From positions 6,043,129 to 6,107,128 of the forward strand of contig NZ_JACMTR010000002.1 of the NCBI RefSeq assembly GCF_014267175.1: a DNA stretch of 64,000 bases. Reading direction: 5' to 3'. A model generated the notes under the pieces. That model worked only from the letters and a program-made list of their open reading frames with translations. It was not told where the DNA came from and did no database searches. Each line of letters begins with the position of its first letter. Position 1 is the stretch's first letter. The translations under genes and the position numbers were made by a program. Positions 43,528-53,245 of the stretch are shown here, one piece after another. This stretch comes from Pseudonocardia sp. C8. Its GTDB lineage: Bacteria > Actinomycetota > Actinomycetes > Mycobacteriales > Pseudonocardiaceae.

Positions 43528-44028
43528 TCAGGGCTGCTGCCGCCCGACCAGCACCCAGGTGGCCCGGACCGGGAACTCCATCCGCAGCGAGGCCGGGTCG
43601 ATCGCGGGGGCCGGCCCGAACAGCTGCACCTGCGCGGTGACCAGCCGGTCGGTCGCCGACGGCAGGGTCAGGGTGAGCTCGGTGCGGGAGCCCGGGGTGG
43701 CGATCTCGCTGCGCTGCTGGATCGGCTCCGGGGAGCCGGGGCGGGTGTAGGCGTAGGCGACCTGCCACGGCCCGGACGACACCTCCTCGGGCACGGTGAT
43801 CCGGATCGGGGTGCCCGGCGCCACGTCCGCGGTGACCCGCGCGTTCGGGTCGTCGGTGCAGTTCTCCATCCGGTTGTCGCAGAACTGCGTCGGGGCGGCG
43901 GTCAGTGCGGTCCCGGCGACGTCGAAGGTGACGGTGGGCGGCGCACCACCGCAGCCGGCGAGCAGGACGGCGGCCACGGCGAGCAGCCCGGCGAGCGCGC
44001 GGGCGGACCGTCGGGGGCGGAAGGTCAC
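43528..44028 (-). CDS. DUF2771-like lipoprotein
   Basis: The 166-residue product has a lipoprotein signal: charged start, hydrophobic ALAGLLAVAAVLL, then lipobox LAGC with the lipidated Cys near residue 26. The mature part is a beta-rich domain with a Cys pair (FCDNRMENC) and VPEEVSSGPWQVAYAY, resembling the actinobacterial DUF2771 family usually found beside this cold-shock gene. GTG 44028 fits the signal sequence; longer frames add unrelated residues. It is anchored on the outer face of the membrane; its function is unknown. Confidence 0.75.
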   Translation of the reverse strand: MTFRPRRSARALAGLLAVAAVLLAGCGGAPPTVTFDVAGTALTAAPTQFCDNRMENCTDDPNARVTADVAPGTPIRITVPEEVSSGPWQVAYAYTRPGSPEPIQQRSEIATPGSRTELTLTLPSATDRLVTAQVQLFGPAPAIDPASLRMEFPVRATWVLVGRQQP

Positions 44029-44167
44029 GCGGCCAGCGTACGGACCACCGCCGCCTGCGCCCTTACCTGCACCAGCGAGCCGCGCCCGCCGTCCGCGCCA
44101 CCCCTGCCCGGCTAGCCGTCGCCGCCGGCGACTGTTCGCGATGCCCCGCCCGGCCGTGACGCTCACG

Positions 44168-44211
44168 GAACCCGGGAACGCTCACCGGATCGCGTGAGCG
44201 TCCCCGGGTTC
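44168..44211. repeat. Long hairpin with 18-bp arms between lipoprotein and MFS genes
   Basis: GAACCCGGGAACGCTCAC (44168-44185) and GTGAGCGTCCCCGGGTTC (44194-44211) pair with one mismatch around an 8-nt loop. It lies 78 bp beyond the stop codon of the minus-strand MFS gene and could terminate it. It also resembles the other GCTCAC/GTGAGC palindromes in this window. Confidence 0.7.
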
Positions 44212-44288
44212 GGCGAGCGTTCCGGGCGCTGTCCCCGAGTGGCCCGGTCGTCCACGGGCGGCGCGATTCGCCGGTGCGAGGCGGCCGG

Positions 44289-45908
44289 TCAGCGCAGCGC
44301 GGTCGCCCGGGCCTGCGGGGCCGGCCGGCCGCCGAGGCCGGGCACCAGCGTCCCGCCGCGCCGCAGCATCACGGCCTGCGCCCCGAGCACCGCGACCACG
44401 CAGGCGACGATCACGAAGCCGGTCCGGAAGGTGTCGTGCGGGGCCAGCACCCCGATCGCGCCGCCCAGCACCCAGGCCAGCTGCAGCACCGTCTCCGACC
44501 GCCCGAACGCCGACGCGCGGGCGTGCTCGGGCAGGTCCTGCTGGATCACCGCGTCCAGGCAGACCTTCGCCAGCGCGCTCGCCGTCGACGCCACCAGCGC
44601 CGCGACGACGGCCGCCGGCACCCCCGGCAGCACCGCGGCCCCGGCGGCGGCCAGCAGCGCGGCCGCCGCGGCACCCAGCACGACCGGCTCCACCCGGCCG
44701 AACCGGCGCCGCGACCCGACCGCGTTGCCGAGGAACAGGCCCGCCCCGGCCGCCGCACCGACCAGGCCGATCACGAACAGCTGGCCGGCCGGGTCACCGC
44801 CCGGGGCCTGCTCGGTCCCGCCCTTCACCACGAACGCCACGAACAGGGTCAGGAACCCGGTCAGCACCCGGACCGACCCGGTACCCCACAGCGCGACCAG
44901 CACGGCCCGTGTCGCAGGGGTCCGCGACCGCAGCGACCCCGGCCGGGCGGCCGGGACCGCCGCCGGCACCTCGCCCGCGGTCGACTCGACCCACCGCGGG
45001 ATGCGCACGCAGAGCACGGCGCCGGCCAGGCCGAGCGCCGCCGTCCACCACAGCGCGCCGGGCGACCCGAACGCCCACGCGGCGCCCGCGGCGACCGCAC
45101 CGGCCACGCCGCCGGCGGCCATCCCGAACGTCGTCAGCCGGGAGTTCGTCGTCGCCAGCGTGATCGACGCCGGCAGCACCCGCGGTGTGATCGCCGCCTT
45201 GAGCACCAGGAACGACTTGCTCAACACCATGATCCCCAGCGCCGCCGGGTACAGCACCCAGGTGTCGAGGTGGAACACCAGCAGCACGGCGAGCCCGCCG
45301 CGGCCCGCGCAGGACAGCGCCATCGCGATCCGCCTGCCGCGCTGCAACCGGTCCAGCGCCGGGCCGATCACCGGGGCGACCAGCGCGAACGGTGCGACCG
45401 TGATCGCCAGGTAGAGCGCGACGTTGGCCTTCGACTCCGCGGTCGCGGCCGCGAAGAACAGCGTGTTCGCCAGCGCGACGGCCACCGCGGCGTCGAGCGC
45501 GTAGGTGAGCATCGTGGCGTAGGTGAGCGCGGTCAGCCCGGAGCGGTCCGCCCCGTCGGCCGTCGCGGCGCGCCGGAACAGGCCCACCGCCCGGCCGGAC
45601 AGCTCCCGGGTGCGGTGCGCCGCGACGCGGGTGACGGTCAGCTTCCGCGGGCCCGGGCGTGGTGCCTCCTCGGGTCGGGTGTCCCCGTCGTGCGCTCCCG
45701 GGGCCCCGTGCGGTGGCGCTCCGTGCGGTGCGGTCCTGTGCGGTGCCGTCCCGTGCTGTGCCGTCCCGTGCGGTGCGACGCCGGGTCCGGACGGCGCGCC
45801 CCGGCCGGGTCCGGACGGCGCGGCCCGGCCCGGCCCGGACGGCGCCGCCCGGGACGAGGGGCCGGCGCCCGGGCGGGAACGGCGGCGCCGGAACGGGTTC
45901 GGAGACAC
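44289..45908 (-). CDS. Major facilitator superfamily transporter with low-complexity N-terminus
   Basis: The 539-residue product has 12 hydrophobic helices from about residue 125 and the MFS-like loop GPALDRLQRGRRI. The first ~75 residues are an unusual cytoplasmic tail of short repeats (APSGPGRAAPSGPGRG, then HGTAPHRTAPHGAP), encoded by imperfect DNA repeats at 45700-45850. No ligand-specific motif is recognised. Start GTG 45908 has no clear ribosome-binding site, so a downstream start that omits the repetitive tail is possible. Confidence 0.75.
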   Translation of the reverse strand: MSPNPFRRRRSRPGAGPSSRAAPSGPGRAAPSGPGRGAPSGPGVAPHGTAQHGTAPHRTAPHGAPPHGAPGAHDGDTRPEEAPRPGPRKLTVTRVAAHRTRELSGRAVGLFRRAATADGADRSGLTALTYATMLTYALDAAVAVALANTLFFAAATAESKANVALYLAITVAPFALVAPVIGPALDRLQRGRRIAMALSCAGRGGLAVLLVFHLDTWVLYPAALGIMVLSKSFLVLKAAITPRVLPASITLATTNSRLTTFGMAAGGVAGAVAAGAAWAFGSPGALWWTAALGLAGAVLCVRIPRWVESTAGEVPAAVPAARPGSLRSRTPATRAVLVALWGTGSVRVLTGFLTLFVAFVVKGGTEQAPGGDPAGQLFVIGLVGAAAGAGLFLGNAVGSRRRFGRVEPVVLGAAAAALLAAAGAAVLPGVPAAVVAALVASTASALAKVCLDAVIQQDLPEHARASAFGRSETVLQLAWVLGGAIGVLAPHDTFRTGFVIVACVVAVLGAQAVMLRRGGTLVPGLGGRPAPQARATALR

Positions 45909-46246
45909 GCTCCCATTGTGCCGAGGGGGACCGACATCGGTGCCGCGTCGGCGGCGGCCGGGCGCGTCGTCACCCGCGCGGCGGAGCGGCTACGCACGTG
46001 GTGGCACCGGGCGTTCCCGAGAGGCGGCCCGGTCCCCCTGCCTTCGCCCGGACGCGGCCCCGACAGCGGAACCGTCGACGCCCGGTGACCGGCCCGCCCC
46101 GCGCCGCACGGCCCGCACCGCACGGCCCGCGCCACCGCGCGGCCCGCACCGCCCGCCTCGCCCCGCGCCGCTCGCCCCGCGCCGCACGGCCCGCGCTGCA
46201 CCACCCGCGCCGCACCAGACGCTCCGCCTCGGTGAGGTGTGGTCCC

Positions 46247-46281
46247 CTCCGACCTCGCTGACCAGGTCAGCGAACTCGGAG
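46247..46281. repeat. 35-nt hairpin upstream of the 62-bp repeat array
   Basis: CTCCGACCTCGCTGACC and GGTCAGCGAACTCGGAG pair over 17 positions with two internal mismatches around a single central base (a 3-nt loop in RNA). It lies in the gene-free region between the MFS and glutaminyl-cyclotransferase genes. The preceding 46082-46240 is GC-rich simple sequence built from GCGCCGCACGGCCCGC variants. Confidence 0.65.
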
Positions 46282-46339
46282 GAGAGCGAGTTCGGAGGAC
46301 GAGGGAATCGGCCGAACCGGGCGCCGATGTACCGGCCTC

Positions 46340-46855
46340 ACACACGTGCGGCACCGAGTCGATCAGCACGGTGTGCGCATGGCGAGGGCCGCAACGTGCG
46401 TCCGAGATGCCCGGCGCGAGTCGATCTGCACGGTTGCGCCGTCGGTGGGGCGGTTTCGTGCGTGTCGAGGGTCCTGGTGGTGTCGATCAGCGCGTTGCCG
46501 CCGTTGGTGGGGCGGGATCGTGCGTCTCGAGGGCGCCACCGGTGTCGATCAGCGCGTTCGTGCCGTCTGCGGGGCGATATCGTGCGTCTCGAGGGTTCGG
46601 GCGGTGTCGATCAGCGCGTTGCCGCCGCTGGTGGGGCGGGATTGTGCGTCTCGAGGGCGCCGCCGGTCTCGATCAGCGCGTTCGTGCCGTCTGCGGGGCG
46701 GGAATGTGCGTGTCGAGGGTTCCGGCGGTGTCGATCAGCGCGTTCGCGCCGTCTGCAGGGCGGTTTCGTGCGTCTCGAGCCCCCGCGCTCGGTGTCGATC
46801 AGCGCGATCCCGCCCTCGCCGGGGTGGGTGCGTGCCTCCCGGTCCCTGTCGGTCC
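46340..46855. repeat. Array of eight 62-bp tandem repeats in a 968-bp gene-free region
   Basis: The marker GTCGATCAGC (or a one-base variant) recurs at 46358, 46420, 46482, 46544, 46606, 46668, 46730 and 46794, an exact 62-bp period except 64 bp at the last step. Between markers each unit contains GCCGTCTGCGGGGCGG-like sequence and then GTGCGTCTCGAGGG with its CTCGAG palindrome. The period is not a multiple of three, so no protein repeat can explain it. I see no credible gene in 45909-46876. The array lies downstream of the glutaminyl-cyclotransferase gene and upstream of the MFS gene, both on the minus strand. Confidence 0.85.
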
Positions 46856-46876
46856 CGGAGTGTGCGGACGCCGGGA

Positions 46877-47680
46877 TCAGCGGCGGACGGGATCACCCAT
46901 CCGTACCCGGTAGGCGGCCGGCCAGAGCTTCCCGGTCAGTACGAACTCGTCCCCGGACACGTGCGCGATCCCGTTCAGTACGTCGGCACCCGCCCGCCGG
47001 GCCGGGTCGAGCAGCCCGGCGGCGTCCACGACGAGATCCACCACCCCGGTCGCCAGGTCGATCCGGACGATCCGGTCGGTCTGCCACACGTTCGCCCACA
47101 CCCGGTCGCCGACGCACTCCAGCTCGTTCAGCCTGGGCAGCGGGTCGCCGTCCAGGGTGACCGCGACCGACCCGGTCTCCGCGAGGTCCCGGGGGTCGTG
47201 GAAGCGCAGCCGATCGGTGCCATCGGAGCGCACGACGCGCGCGCCGTCGTCCCGGCACAGGCCCCAGCCCTCGCCGGCGACCGGGACCTCGCGGCGCGGC
47301 CGCAGCGTCGCCCGGTCCCACTCGATCGCGACGCCGTCGCGCCAGGTCAGCTGCCAGATCCGGTCCCCGGCGACGGTGATCCCCTCCCCGAAGTACGACG
47401 GCGGCAGCGGCGCGGCCGCCCGGACCGCCCCGGTGGCCGGGTCCAGGGCCCGGATCTGGGACTCGCCGACCCGGCCGGTGCCCTCGTACAGCGTGCCGTC
47501 GTGCAGCTCCAGTCCCTGGGTGAACGCCGACGGGTCGTGCGGCAGCTCCTGGAGCACCTCCGGCCGGATCACCGGGACGTCACCGGGAGCCGGTGCCGTC
47601 ACCCCGCACGCACCCGGTGCGACGAGCAGCAGGAGCAAGGCAGCGGCGGGACGGCGCAGGACGGCGGGCAGGGCGGGCAC
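46877..47680 (-). CDS. Glutaminyl-peptide cyclotransferase (beta-propeller type), lipoprotein
   Basis: A 267-residue product. The N-terminus is a signal with lipobox-like VAPGAC (Cys25), so the protein is probably tethered outside the membrane. The rest is the five-bladed plant-type glutaminyl cyclase fold: HDPSAFTQGLELHDGTLYEGTG, LPPSYFGEGITV, ELECVGDRVWANVWQTD and VLNGIAH are hallmark stretches. It forms N-terminal pyroglutamate on exported proteins. GTG 47680 is the start that matches the signal peptide. It is divergent from the DUF3027 gene. Confidence 0.88.
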   Translation of the reverse strand: MPALPAVLRRPAAALLLLLVAPGACGVTAPAPGDVPVIRPEVLQELPHDPSAFTQGLELHDGTLYEGTGRVGESQIRALDPATGAVRAAAPLPPSYFGEGITVAGDRIWQLTWRDGVAIEWDRATLRPRREVPVAGEGWGLCRDDGARVVRSDGTDRLRFHDPRDLAETGSVAVTLDGDPLPRLNELECVGDRVWANVWQTDRIVRIDLATGVVDLVVDAAGLLDPARRAGADVLNGIAHVSGDEFVLTGKLWPAAYRVRMGDPVRR

Positions 47681-47719
47681 CGGCCCAGGATGCCGCGCGC
47701 CGGGTGGCACACTGGTGAG

Positions 47720-48514
47720 GTGACACCTGGTGAGGAGATGCAGGTCGAGCCCCGCCCGGCACCGGCCCACCTGTTCGATGCCGTCGACGTCGCGCGGTCC
47801 GCCGCCGTCGAGGAGGCGGCCGACGAGCTCGGCGAGTCCGCCGCCGCCGGCACCGTCGGTGCTCACCTCGGTGCGGCCGCCGAGGACGACGGCTCGGTCA
47901 CCCACTCGTTCGCCGCCGAGCTGGCCGGCTACCACGGCTGGCGCTGGGCGGTCACGGTCGCCAGCGCGGGTGAGGGCGAGCCGGTCACCGTGTCCGAGTC
48001 GGTGCTGCTGCCCGGTGACACCGCGCTCGTCGCCCCCGCCTGGGTGCCGTGGGACCAGCGGGTCCGGCCCGACGACCTCAGGCCCGGCGACCTGCTCCCG
48101 ACGGCCCCCGACGACCCCCGCCTCGTCCCCGGCTACGCCGACTCCGGCGACCCGGCCGTGGACGAGCTGGCCCGCGAGGCCGGGCTCGGCCGGGAGCGCG
48201 TGCTGTCGTTCGAGGGCCGGGCGGCCGCCGCCGAGCGGTGGCAGTACGGCGATCACGGCCCGTCCGCGGACCTGGCCCGCGCCGCGCCGGCACCGTGCGG
48301 GACCTGCGGGTTCCTGGTGCCGCTCGCGGGCGCGCTGCAGGGCGCGTTCGGGGTCTGCGCCAACGCGTCCTCCCCGGCCGACGGTCACGTGGTCGCGGTC
48401 GGGTTCGGGTGCGGCGCGCACTCCTCGGTCGCCGAGCCGTCCGGCTCCCCGGTCTACGTCTCCGCCCTCGTCTACGACGACGGCGTGGACCTCGAGCCGG
48501 TCGGTCAGCGCTGA
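47720..48514 (+). CDS. DUF3027-family protein
   Basis: A 264-residue actinobacterial protein. GYHGWRWAVTVA, VSESVLLPG and APAWVPWDQRVRPDDLRPGDLLPT are the hallmark segments of DUF3027. Two Cys (APCGTCGFLVPLAG) and later CANA/GCGAH could bind a metal. No known function. Start GTG 47720 (ATG 47738 is an alternative). The stop TGA is part of CTGA with the likely CTG start of the next gene. The gene neighbourhood with mshA and a sacsin-like ATPase is a recurring actinobacterial arrangement as far as I recall. Confidence 0.8.
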   Translation: MTPGEEMQVEPRPAPAHLFDAVDVARSAAVEEAADELGESAAAGTVGAHLGAAAEDDGSVTHSFAAELAGYHGWRWAVTVASAGEGEPVTVSESVLLPGDTALVAPAWVPWDQRVRPDDLRPGDLLPTAPDDPRLVPGYADSGDPAVDELAREAGLGRERVLSFEGRAAAAERWQYGDHGPSADLARAAPAPCGTCGFLVPLAGALQGAFGVCANASSPADGHVVAVGFGCGAHSSVAEPSGSPVYVSALVYDDGVDLEPVGQR

Positions 48515-51390
48515 AGGACCCGTTCGGCACCGCGGCGCTGCGGGAGGGGGTCCTCGCGGCGTGGTCGTCGTCCCCGACCCGGTTCCGCGAGGACGTCAAC
48601 ACCGAGGACGACCTGCGCACGGGCGGGTACGCCGGCACCTGGGTGGTCGAGCTGCTGCAGAACGCCGCCGACGCGGCCGTCGCCGGCGGCGTGCCCGGGC
48701 AGGTGCGCGCGACCGTCGACGGCGGTGAGCTGCGGATCGCGAACACCGGGGCCCCGCTGGACGCCGCCGGGGTCGCCGCGCTGACCGCGCTGCGGGCCTC
48801 CGCGAAGCGCGACGCGGCCGGGGCGACCGGCCGGTTCGGGGTCGGGTTCGCCGCCGTCCCCGCCGTCTGCTCGGAGCCCCGGCTGGTGACGGCGTCCGGC
48901 GGGGTGGCGTTCTCGGCGTCCCGGACGGCGTCGGCGGTGGCGGAGCTGGGCGGTGCGGCGGCCGCGGAGCTGGCGCGGGACCCGCGGGTGCCGGTGCTGC
49001 GGCTGGTCTGGCCCGCCGACGAGGAACCGCCGCCGGACGGGTACGCCACCGAGGTCCGGCTGCGCCCGGACACCGACGACCCGCACGCCCTGCTCGACGA
49101 GCTCGCCCGCAGCTGCCCCGACCTGCTGCTCGCGCTGCCTGCGCTGGAGCGGGTCGCGGCCGGGACCCACGTGGTCACCCGCGCCGACCTCGGCGACGGG
49201 CGGGTGCGGATCGGCGACCGCGAGTTCCTGGTGGTCGGCGAGGCCGGGGTGCGCTGGGCCCTGCCGTACGACGACGGCCGCCCCGCCCCGTTCGGCGCCG
49301 ACGCCGGCGAGGTGCTGCACGCCCCGACCCGCAGCGCGGAGCAGCTGTCGCTGCCGGCCCGGCTGTTCGCGCCGTTCCCGCTGGACCCGGACCGGCGGCG
49401 GATCCGCGCCGACGACCCCGCCACCGCGGAGCTCGTCGACCGGGCCGCTCAGGCGTACGCGGCGCTGGTCCGGGCGGTCACGCCGGAGCACCGCACGGCG
49501 CTCGTGCCCGAGCCGGCGTTCCCGCGGTCCCCGCTCGACGGTCGCCTGCGCGAGGCGATCGCCGCCGAGCTCGCCCGCACGCCCTGGCTGCCCGCCGCCC
49601 GAGCCGCCTCCGAGCCCGCGCCGGCGCCGGACGGCGCCCCACGAGCGGACCGTTCGCTCCGACGAGGGCTCCGCTCGTGGAACGGCCTCGGTGACTCCGC
49701 CCCCGACACCGACGACCTCGCCCCGGAGCGCGCCGAGTGGCTCGACCTCGGTGACACCGGCGCGGCGACCGCGGGGCTCCCGGAGCTCCTGGCCGCCGCC
49801 GACCCGGCATTCGGGCGGCTCGTCGCGTCCGGCACCGTCCCACCGGCGGGCCTGGGGGTCGACCGCCTCGGGCCGGCCGGCCTCGCCGAGCGGCTCACCG
49901 GCGTCGACGCCGATCCGGCCTGGTGGCAGAGGGTCTACGCGGCGCTGGCCCCGGCCGTCGACACCGTCCCGGGGCTCGCCGCCGAGCTGGGGGCGCTGCC
50001 CGTCCCGCTCGCCGACGGGCGCCTGGTCCCCGGCCCGGCGGCGGTGCTGATCGCCGAGGACGCCGCCCCGGCGGTCCCGGAGCTGCGGGTCGCGCACCCG
50101 GATGCCGTCCACCCGCTGCTGCGCCGGCTGGGGGCGTCCGACGCCGACCGGGAGACGCTGCTCGCCGCCCCCGCGCTGCAGGAGGCCGTCGCCCGCTCCG
50201 TCGACGACGCCGAGGCCGGGCTGGACACCGAGCCGCTCGCGCGGGCGGTGCTGGCGCTGCTCGACACCCCGTCCGCGGAGCGCGACGACCGGTTCGGCGC
50301 GCTGGCCCTCACCGACGACGAGGGCAACCCGGCCCGGGCCGACGAGCTCGTCCTGCCCGACGCCGCCGTCCGCGACCTGCTCGACCCGGACGCCCCGGTC
50401 GGGGTCCTCGGCGGCGAGTGGCTCGACGCCGGTGAGGACGCCCTGGTCGCCGCCGGCGTGCTGGACGGCTTCGCGGTCGTCCCGTTCGACCCCGCGGTGC
50501 TCCACGACGCCGACGCCTACGACGCCGGCGAGGACGAGGGCCCGGCGGTGCGCGACCTCGACCTCGTCGACGACGACCGGTGGCCGCAGGCGCTGGCCCT
50601 GCTCGCGGCCGGCCGGGAGACCCGCGCGGCGATGCTGACCGGGTACACCGCGTGGTGGCTGGCGCGCAACGTCCGGATCGGCGGCCGGCTGCCGTCGACG
50701 TACCGGCTGGCCTCGGCGTCGTCGCTGGCCGGGCTGTACGACCCGGTCCCGGAGCTCGACGGGGTCGACGAAGCGGTGCTCGCCGCGATCGGCGTCCGCG
50801 CCGGCGTCGTCGTCACCGAACCGGACGAGGCCGTCGAGCTCCTCGACCGGCTCGCCGACCCGGACCGACCGGTCACCGGCGCGGTCGCGGACGCGGCCCA
50901 CACCGCGCTCGCCGCGGCGTACACCGGGGGTGTGTTCCACCTCGACGACCTCGACCCGCCCGCCCGGGTCCGCACGCTGACCGGCGCGGTCGCGGCGGCG
51001 GACCGCGCCGTCGTGCTGGACGCGCCGTGGGTGCTGCCCGCGCTCGGCGACACCGCCGCCGTCCCCGGTGGGGACGACCCCGACGCGCTGGCCGAGCTGC
51101 TCGACCTCCCACTGGCGTCGGAACGGGTGACCGGCACCGTCCGCGGCGCGGGCGAGCCGGTCGCGTGGAGCGCCCTGCCGGAGGTCGTGCTGGCCTGCCG
51201 GGCGCTGGGCACCGAGCCGCCGGAGGGCGAGCTGCGGGTGCACGCCGAGCTGGTCGTCGACCTCGACGGCGGCGGCGCGGTGACCGTCCCGGCCTGGCCG
51301 GACACGTCCGGTGTCTGGCATGCCGCGGACCCGGTGCGGGCGCTGGTGGCCGCAGCCGCCGCGGGACGGCGTGCCAGGATGATCCCGTGA
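48511..51390 (+). CDS. Sacsin N-terminal ATPase-like (GHKL) protein
   Basis: About 959 residues. The N-terminal ~200 residues are a Bergerat/GHKL ATPase fold of the sacsin/Hsp90 type: [12 protein letters not shown] (N-box) and [13 protein letters not shown] (glycine-rich lid). The remaining ~700 residues are Asp/Ala/Leu-rich with no recognised domain. The conserved N-terminus starts right at [16 protein letters not shown], and the only codon placed before it is CTG 48511, overlapping the DUF3027 stop (CTGA). GTG 48409 is the alternative and would overlap DUF3027 by 106 bp. The stop overlaps mshA (GTGA). An 11-bp inverted repeat inside codes for a linker near residue 380. Function is unknown; it may be a chaperone-like ATPase. 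Confidence 0.78.
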   Translation: MKDPFGTAALREGVLAAWSSSPTRFREDVNTEDDLRTGGYAGTWVVELLQNAADAAVAGGVPGQVRATVDGGELRIANTGAPLDAAGVAALTALRASAKRDAAGATGRFGVGFAAVPAVCSEPRLVTASGGVAFSASRTASAVAELGGAAAAELARDPRVPVLRLVWPADEEPPPDGYATEVRLRPDTDDPHALLDELARSCPDLLLALPALERVAAGTHVVTRADLGDGRVRIGDREFLVVGEAGVRWALPYDDGRPAPFGADAGEVLHAPTRSAEQLSLPARLFAPFPLDPDRRRIRADDPATAELVDRAAQAYAALVRAVTPEHRTALVPEPAFPRSPLDGRLREAIAAELARTPWLPAARAASEPAPAPDGAPRADRSLRRGLRSWNGLGDSAPDTDDLAPERAEWLDLGDTGAATAGLPELLAAADPAFGRLVASGTVPPAGLGVDRLGPAGLAERLTGVDADPAWWQRVYAALAPAVDTVPGLAAELGALPVPLADGRLVPGPAAVLIAEDAAPAVPELRVAHPDAVHPLLRRLGASDADRETLLAAPALQEAVARSVDDAEAGLDTEPLARAVLALLDTPSAERDDRFGALALTDDEGNPARADELVLPDAAVRDLLDPDAPVGVLGGEWLDAGEDALVAAGVLDGFAVVPFDPAVLHDADAYDAGEDEGPAVRDLDLVDDDRWPQALALLAAGRETRAAMLTGYTAWWLARNVRIGGRLPSTYRLASASSLAGLYDPVPELDGVDEAVLAAIGVRAGVVVTEPDEAVELLDRLADPDRPVTGAVADAAHTALAAAYTGGVFHLDDLDPPARVRTLTGAVAAADRAVVLDAPWVLPALGDTAAVPGGDDPDALAELLDLPLASERVTGTVRGAGEPVAWSALPEVVLACRALGTEPPEGELRVHAELVVDLDGGGAVTVPAWPDTSGVWHAADPVRALVAAAAAGRRARMIP
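49639..49680. repeat. Inverted repeat embedded in the sacsin-like gene
   Basis: CCACGAGCGGA (49639-49649) is the exact reverse complement of TCCGCTCGTGG (49670-49680), 20-nt loop. It encodes a basic linker ([13 protein letters not shown]) unlike the acidic surroundings, so it looks like a small palindromic insertion tolerated in frame. Confidence 0.6.
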
Positions 51391-52667
51391 CATCCGACGG
51401 CTCGATCGCGTTGCCGCGCCGGGTCGCGGTGCTCTCCGTGCACACGTCCCCGACCGAGCAGCCCGGCACCGGCGACGCCGGCGGCATGAACGTCTACGTC
51501 GCCCAGACCGCGATCCGGATGGCCCGCCGCGGCGTCGAGGTCGAGATCTTCACGCGGGCCACGTCGTCCGAGCAGCCGCCGTCGGTGGAGCTCGCACCGG
51601 GAGCGACCGTGCGGTTCGTGGCGGCCGGCCCGTTCGAGGGCCTCGGCAAGGACGACCTGCCCAGCCAGCTGTGCGCGTTCACCGCGGGCGTGCTGCGGGC
51701 CGAGGCGCGCCACGACCCCGGCTGGTACGACGTCGTCCACTCGCACTACTGGCTGTCCGGGCAGGTGGGGTGGCTGGCCCGGGACCGCTGGGGGGTGCCG
51801 CTGGTGCACACCGCCCACACCCTGGCCAAGGTCAAGAACGCCGCGCTCGCCGCGGGCGACACCCCGGAGCCGCGGGTGCGGGTGATCGGCGAGGACCAGG
51901 TCGTCGCGGAGTCCGACCGGCTCGTCGCGAACACCGAGACCGAGTCGAAGGAGCTCATCGAGCTCTACGACGCCGACCCGCGCCGCACCGTCACGATCCC
52001 GCCCGGCGTCGACACCGACCGGTTCCGCCCCGGTGACCGGGCCGCCGCCCGGGCCGCGCTGGGCCTGCCGCCGGACGCCGTCGTGCTCACCTTCGTCGGC
52101 CGGATCCAGCGGCTCAAGGCACCGGACGTGCTGCTGCGCGCCGCCGCCGAGCTGCTCGCCCGGACGCCGTCGCTGGCCGACCGGCTGGTCGTGCTCGTCG
52201 CCGGCGGGCCGTCCGGCTCGGGGCTGGCGGAACCGACGTCGCTGCAGGAGCTGGCCGCCGAGCTCGGGATCACCGGCGTCGTCCGGTTCCTCCCGCCGCG
52301 CGGCGGGGACGAGCTGGTGACGGTGTACCGGGCGTCCGACGTCGTCGCCGTCCCCAGCCACAACGAGTCGTTCGGGCTGGTCGCGCTGGAGGCGCAGGCC
52401 TGCGGGACGCCGGTCGTCGCGACCCGGGTGGGCGGGCTGCCGGTCGCCGTCGCCGAGGGCCGCTCCGGGCTGCTGGTCACCGGCCACGACGTCTCCGACT
52501 GGGCGGACGCCCTCGGCGAGTTGGCACTCGACCCGGCCCGCCGCGAGCGGATGTCCGGTGTCGCCGCGGAGCACGCGCACCGCTTCTCCTGGGAGCGCAC
52601 CACCGACGCGCTCCTGGGCGCCTACGACGAGGCCCGGGCCGAGTTCCGCACCCGGGCACGGAGGTGA
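51387..52667 (+). CDS. mshA: D-inositol-3-phosphate glycosyltransferase MshA (mycothiol synthesis)
   Basis: A 426-residue GT-B glycosyltransferase family 4 enzyme that joins GlcNAc from UDP-GlcNAc to inositol 3-phosphate, the first step of mycothiol. Characteristic stretches are [20 protein letters not shown] at the N-terminus, [31 protein letters not shown] and [14 protein letters not shown]. The donor-site motif is [21 protein letters not shown] 51387 overlaps the preceding stop (GTGA). The YbjN gene follows at once, the usual actinobacterial order. Confidence 0.95.
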   Translation: MTSDGSIALPRRVAVLSVHTSPTEQPGTGDAGGMNVYVAQTAIRMARRGVEVEIFTRATSSEQPPSVELAPGATVRFVAAGPFEGLGKDDLPSQLCAFTAGVLRAEARHDPGWYDVVHSHYWLSGQVGWLARDRWGVPLVHTAHTLAKVKNAALAAGDTPEPRVRVIGEDQVVAESDRLVANTETESKELIELYDADPRRTVTIPPGVDTDRFRPGDRAAARAALGLPPDAVVLTFVGRIQRLKAPDVLLRAAAELLARTPSLADRLVVLVAGGPSGSGLAEPTSLQELAAELGITGVVRFLPPRGGDELVTVYRASDVVAVPSHNESFGLVALEAQACGTPVVATRVGGLPVAVAEGRSGLLVTGHDVSDWADALGELALDPARRERMSGVAAEHAHRFSWERTTDALLGAYDEARAEFRTRARR

Positions 52668-52669
52668 CG

Positions 52670-53149
52670 ATGCCGGATCTCGACGAGGTGATCGGCGCCG
52701 CGCTGCGCGACGCCGACGTCGACCACACCCACCGCGGGCCCGGCCAGTGGCTGGTGACGCTGCCGGGGGAGGCCCGGCTGCAGACCCAGACCTGGCTGCT
52801 GGTCCGCGAGCAGACCCTGGCAGTGCAGGCGTTCGTGTGCCGCAGGCCCGACGAGAACCACGAGGGCGTCTACCGGTTCATGCTGCTGCGCAACGCCAAG
52901 CTGTACGGCGTGCACTACTGCCTGGACCAGGTCGGCGACATCCACCTGATCGGCCGGGTGCCGGTGCACGCGGTCACCGGCGACGAGGTCGACCGTCTCC
53001 TCGGGCAGGTCCTCGAGGCCGCCGACGGCGACTTCAACACGTTCCTCGAGCTGGGGTTCGCGTCCTCGATCCGCCGCGAGTACGCCTGGCGGACCGCGCA
53101 CGGCGAGTCGACCGCGAACCTGAAGGCGTTCGAGCACCTCCTCTCCTGA
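52670..53149 (+). CDS. YbjN-domain protein downstream of mshA
   Basis: A 159-residue actinobacterial YbjN/type III chaperone-fold protein. LQTQTWLLVREQTLAVQAFVC, VYRFMLLRNAKLYGVHYCLD and DIHLIGRVPVHAVTGDEVD follow the family pattern. Start ATG 52670 has GGAGG 5 nt upstream; GTG 52664 is less well placed. It is 2 bp after mshA, so cotranscribed. Its biochemical role is unknown. Confidence 0.85.
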   Translation: MPDLDEVIGAALRDADVDHTHRGPGQWLVTLPGEARLQTQTWLLVREQTLAVQAFVCRRPDENHEGVYRFMLLRNAKLYGVHYCLDQVGDIHLIGRVPVHAVTGDEVDRLLGQVLEAADGDFNTFLELGFASSIRREYAWRTAHGESTANLKAFEHLLS

Positions 53150-53201
53150 CCCGCGAGTAACTTTTCGTGACGCGTGGGGCCGCAACGGTTCCCGATGGGC
53201 C

Positions 53202-53207
53202 TAGCAT
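53202..53207 (+). promoter_or_regulatory. Likely -10 element of the 4CL-like ligase gene
   Basis: TAGCAT (TAnnnT) lies 38 bp before the TTG start at 53246, leaving a leader that carries GAAGGAG at 53231-53237. Confidence 0.35.
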
Positions 53208-53245
53208 GGCGCCGACCCGATGGACCTCGCGAAGGAGCGAAAGCC

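Noticed and set aside
46239..46913. Reading frames through the 62-bp repeat array
   Set aside because: The 62-bp period shifts frame at each unit, so apparent repeat peptides change frame; no ribosome-binding site or domain supports a gene.
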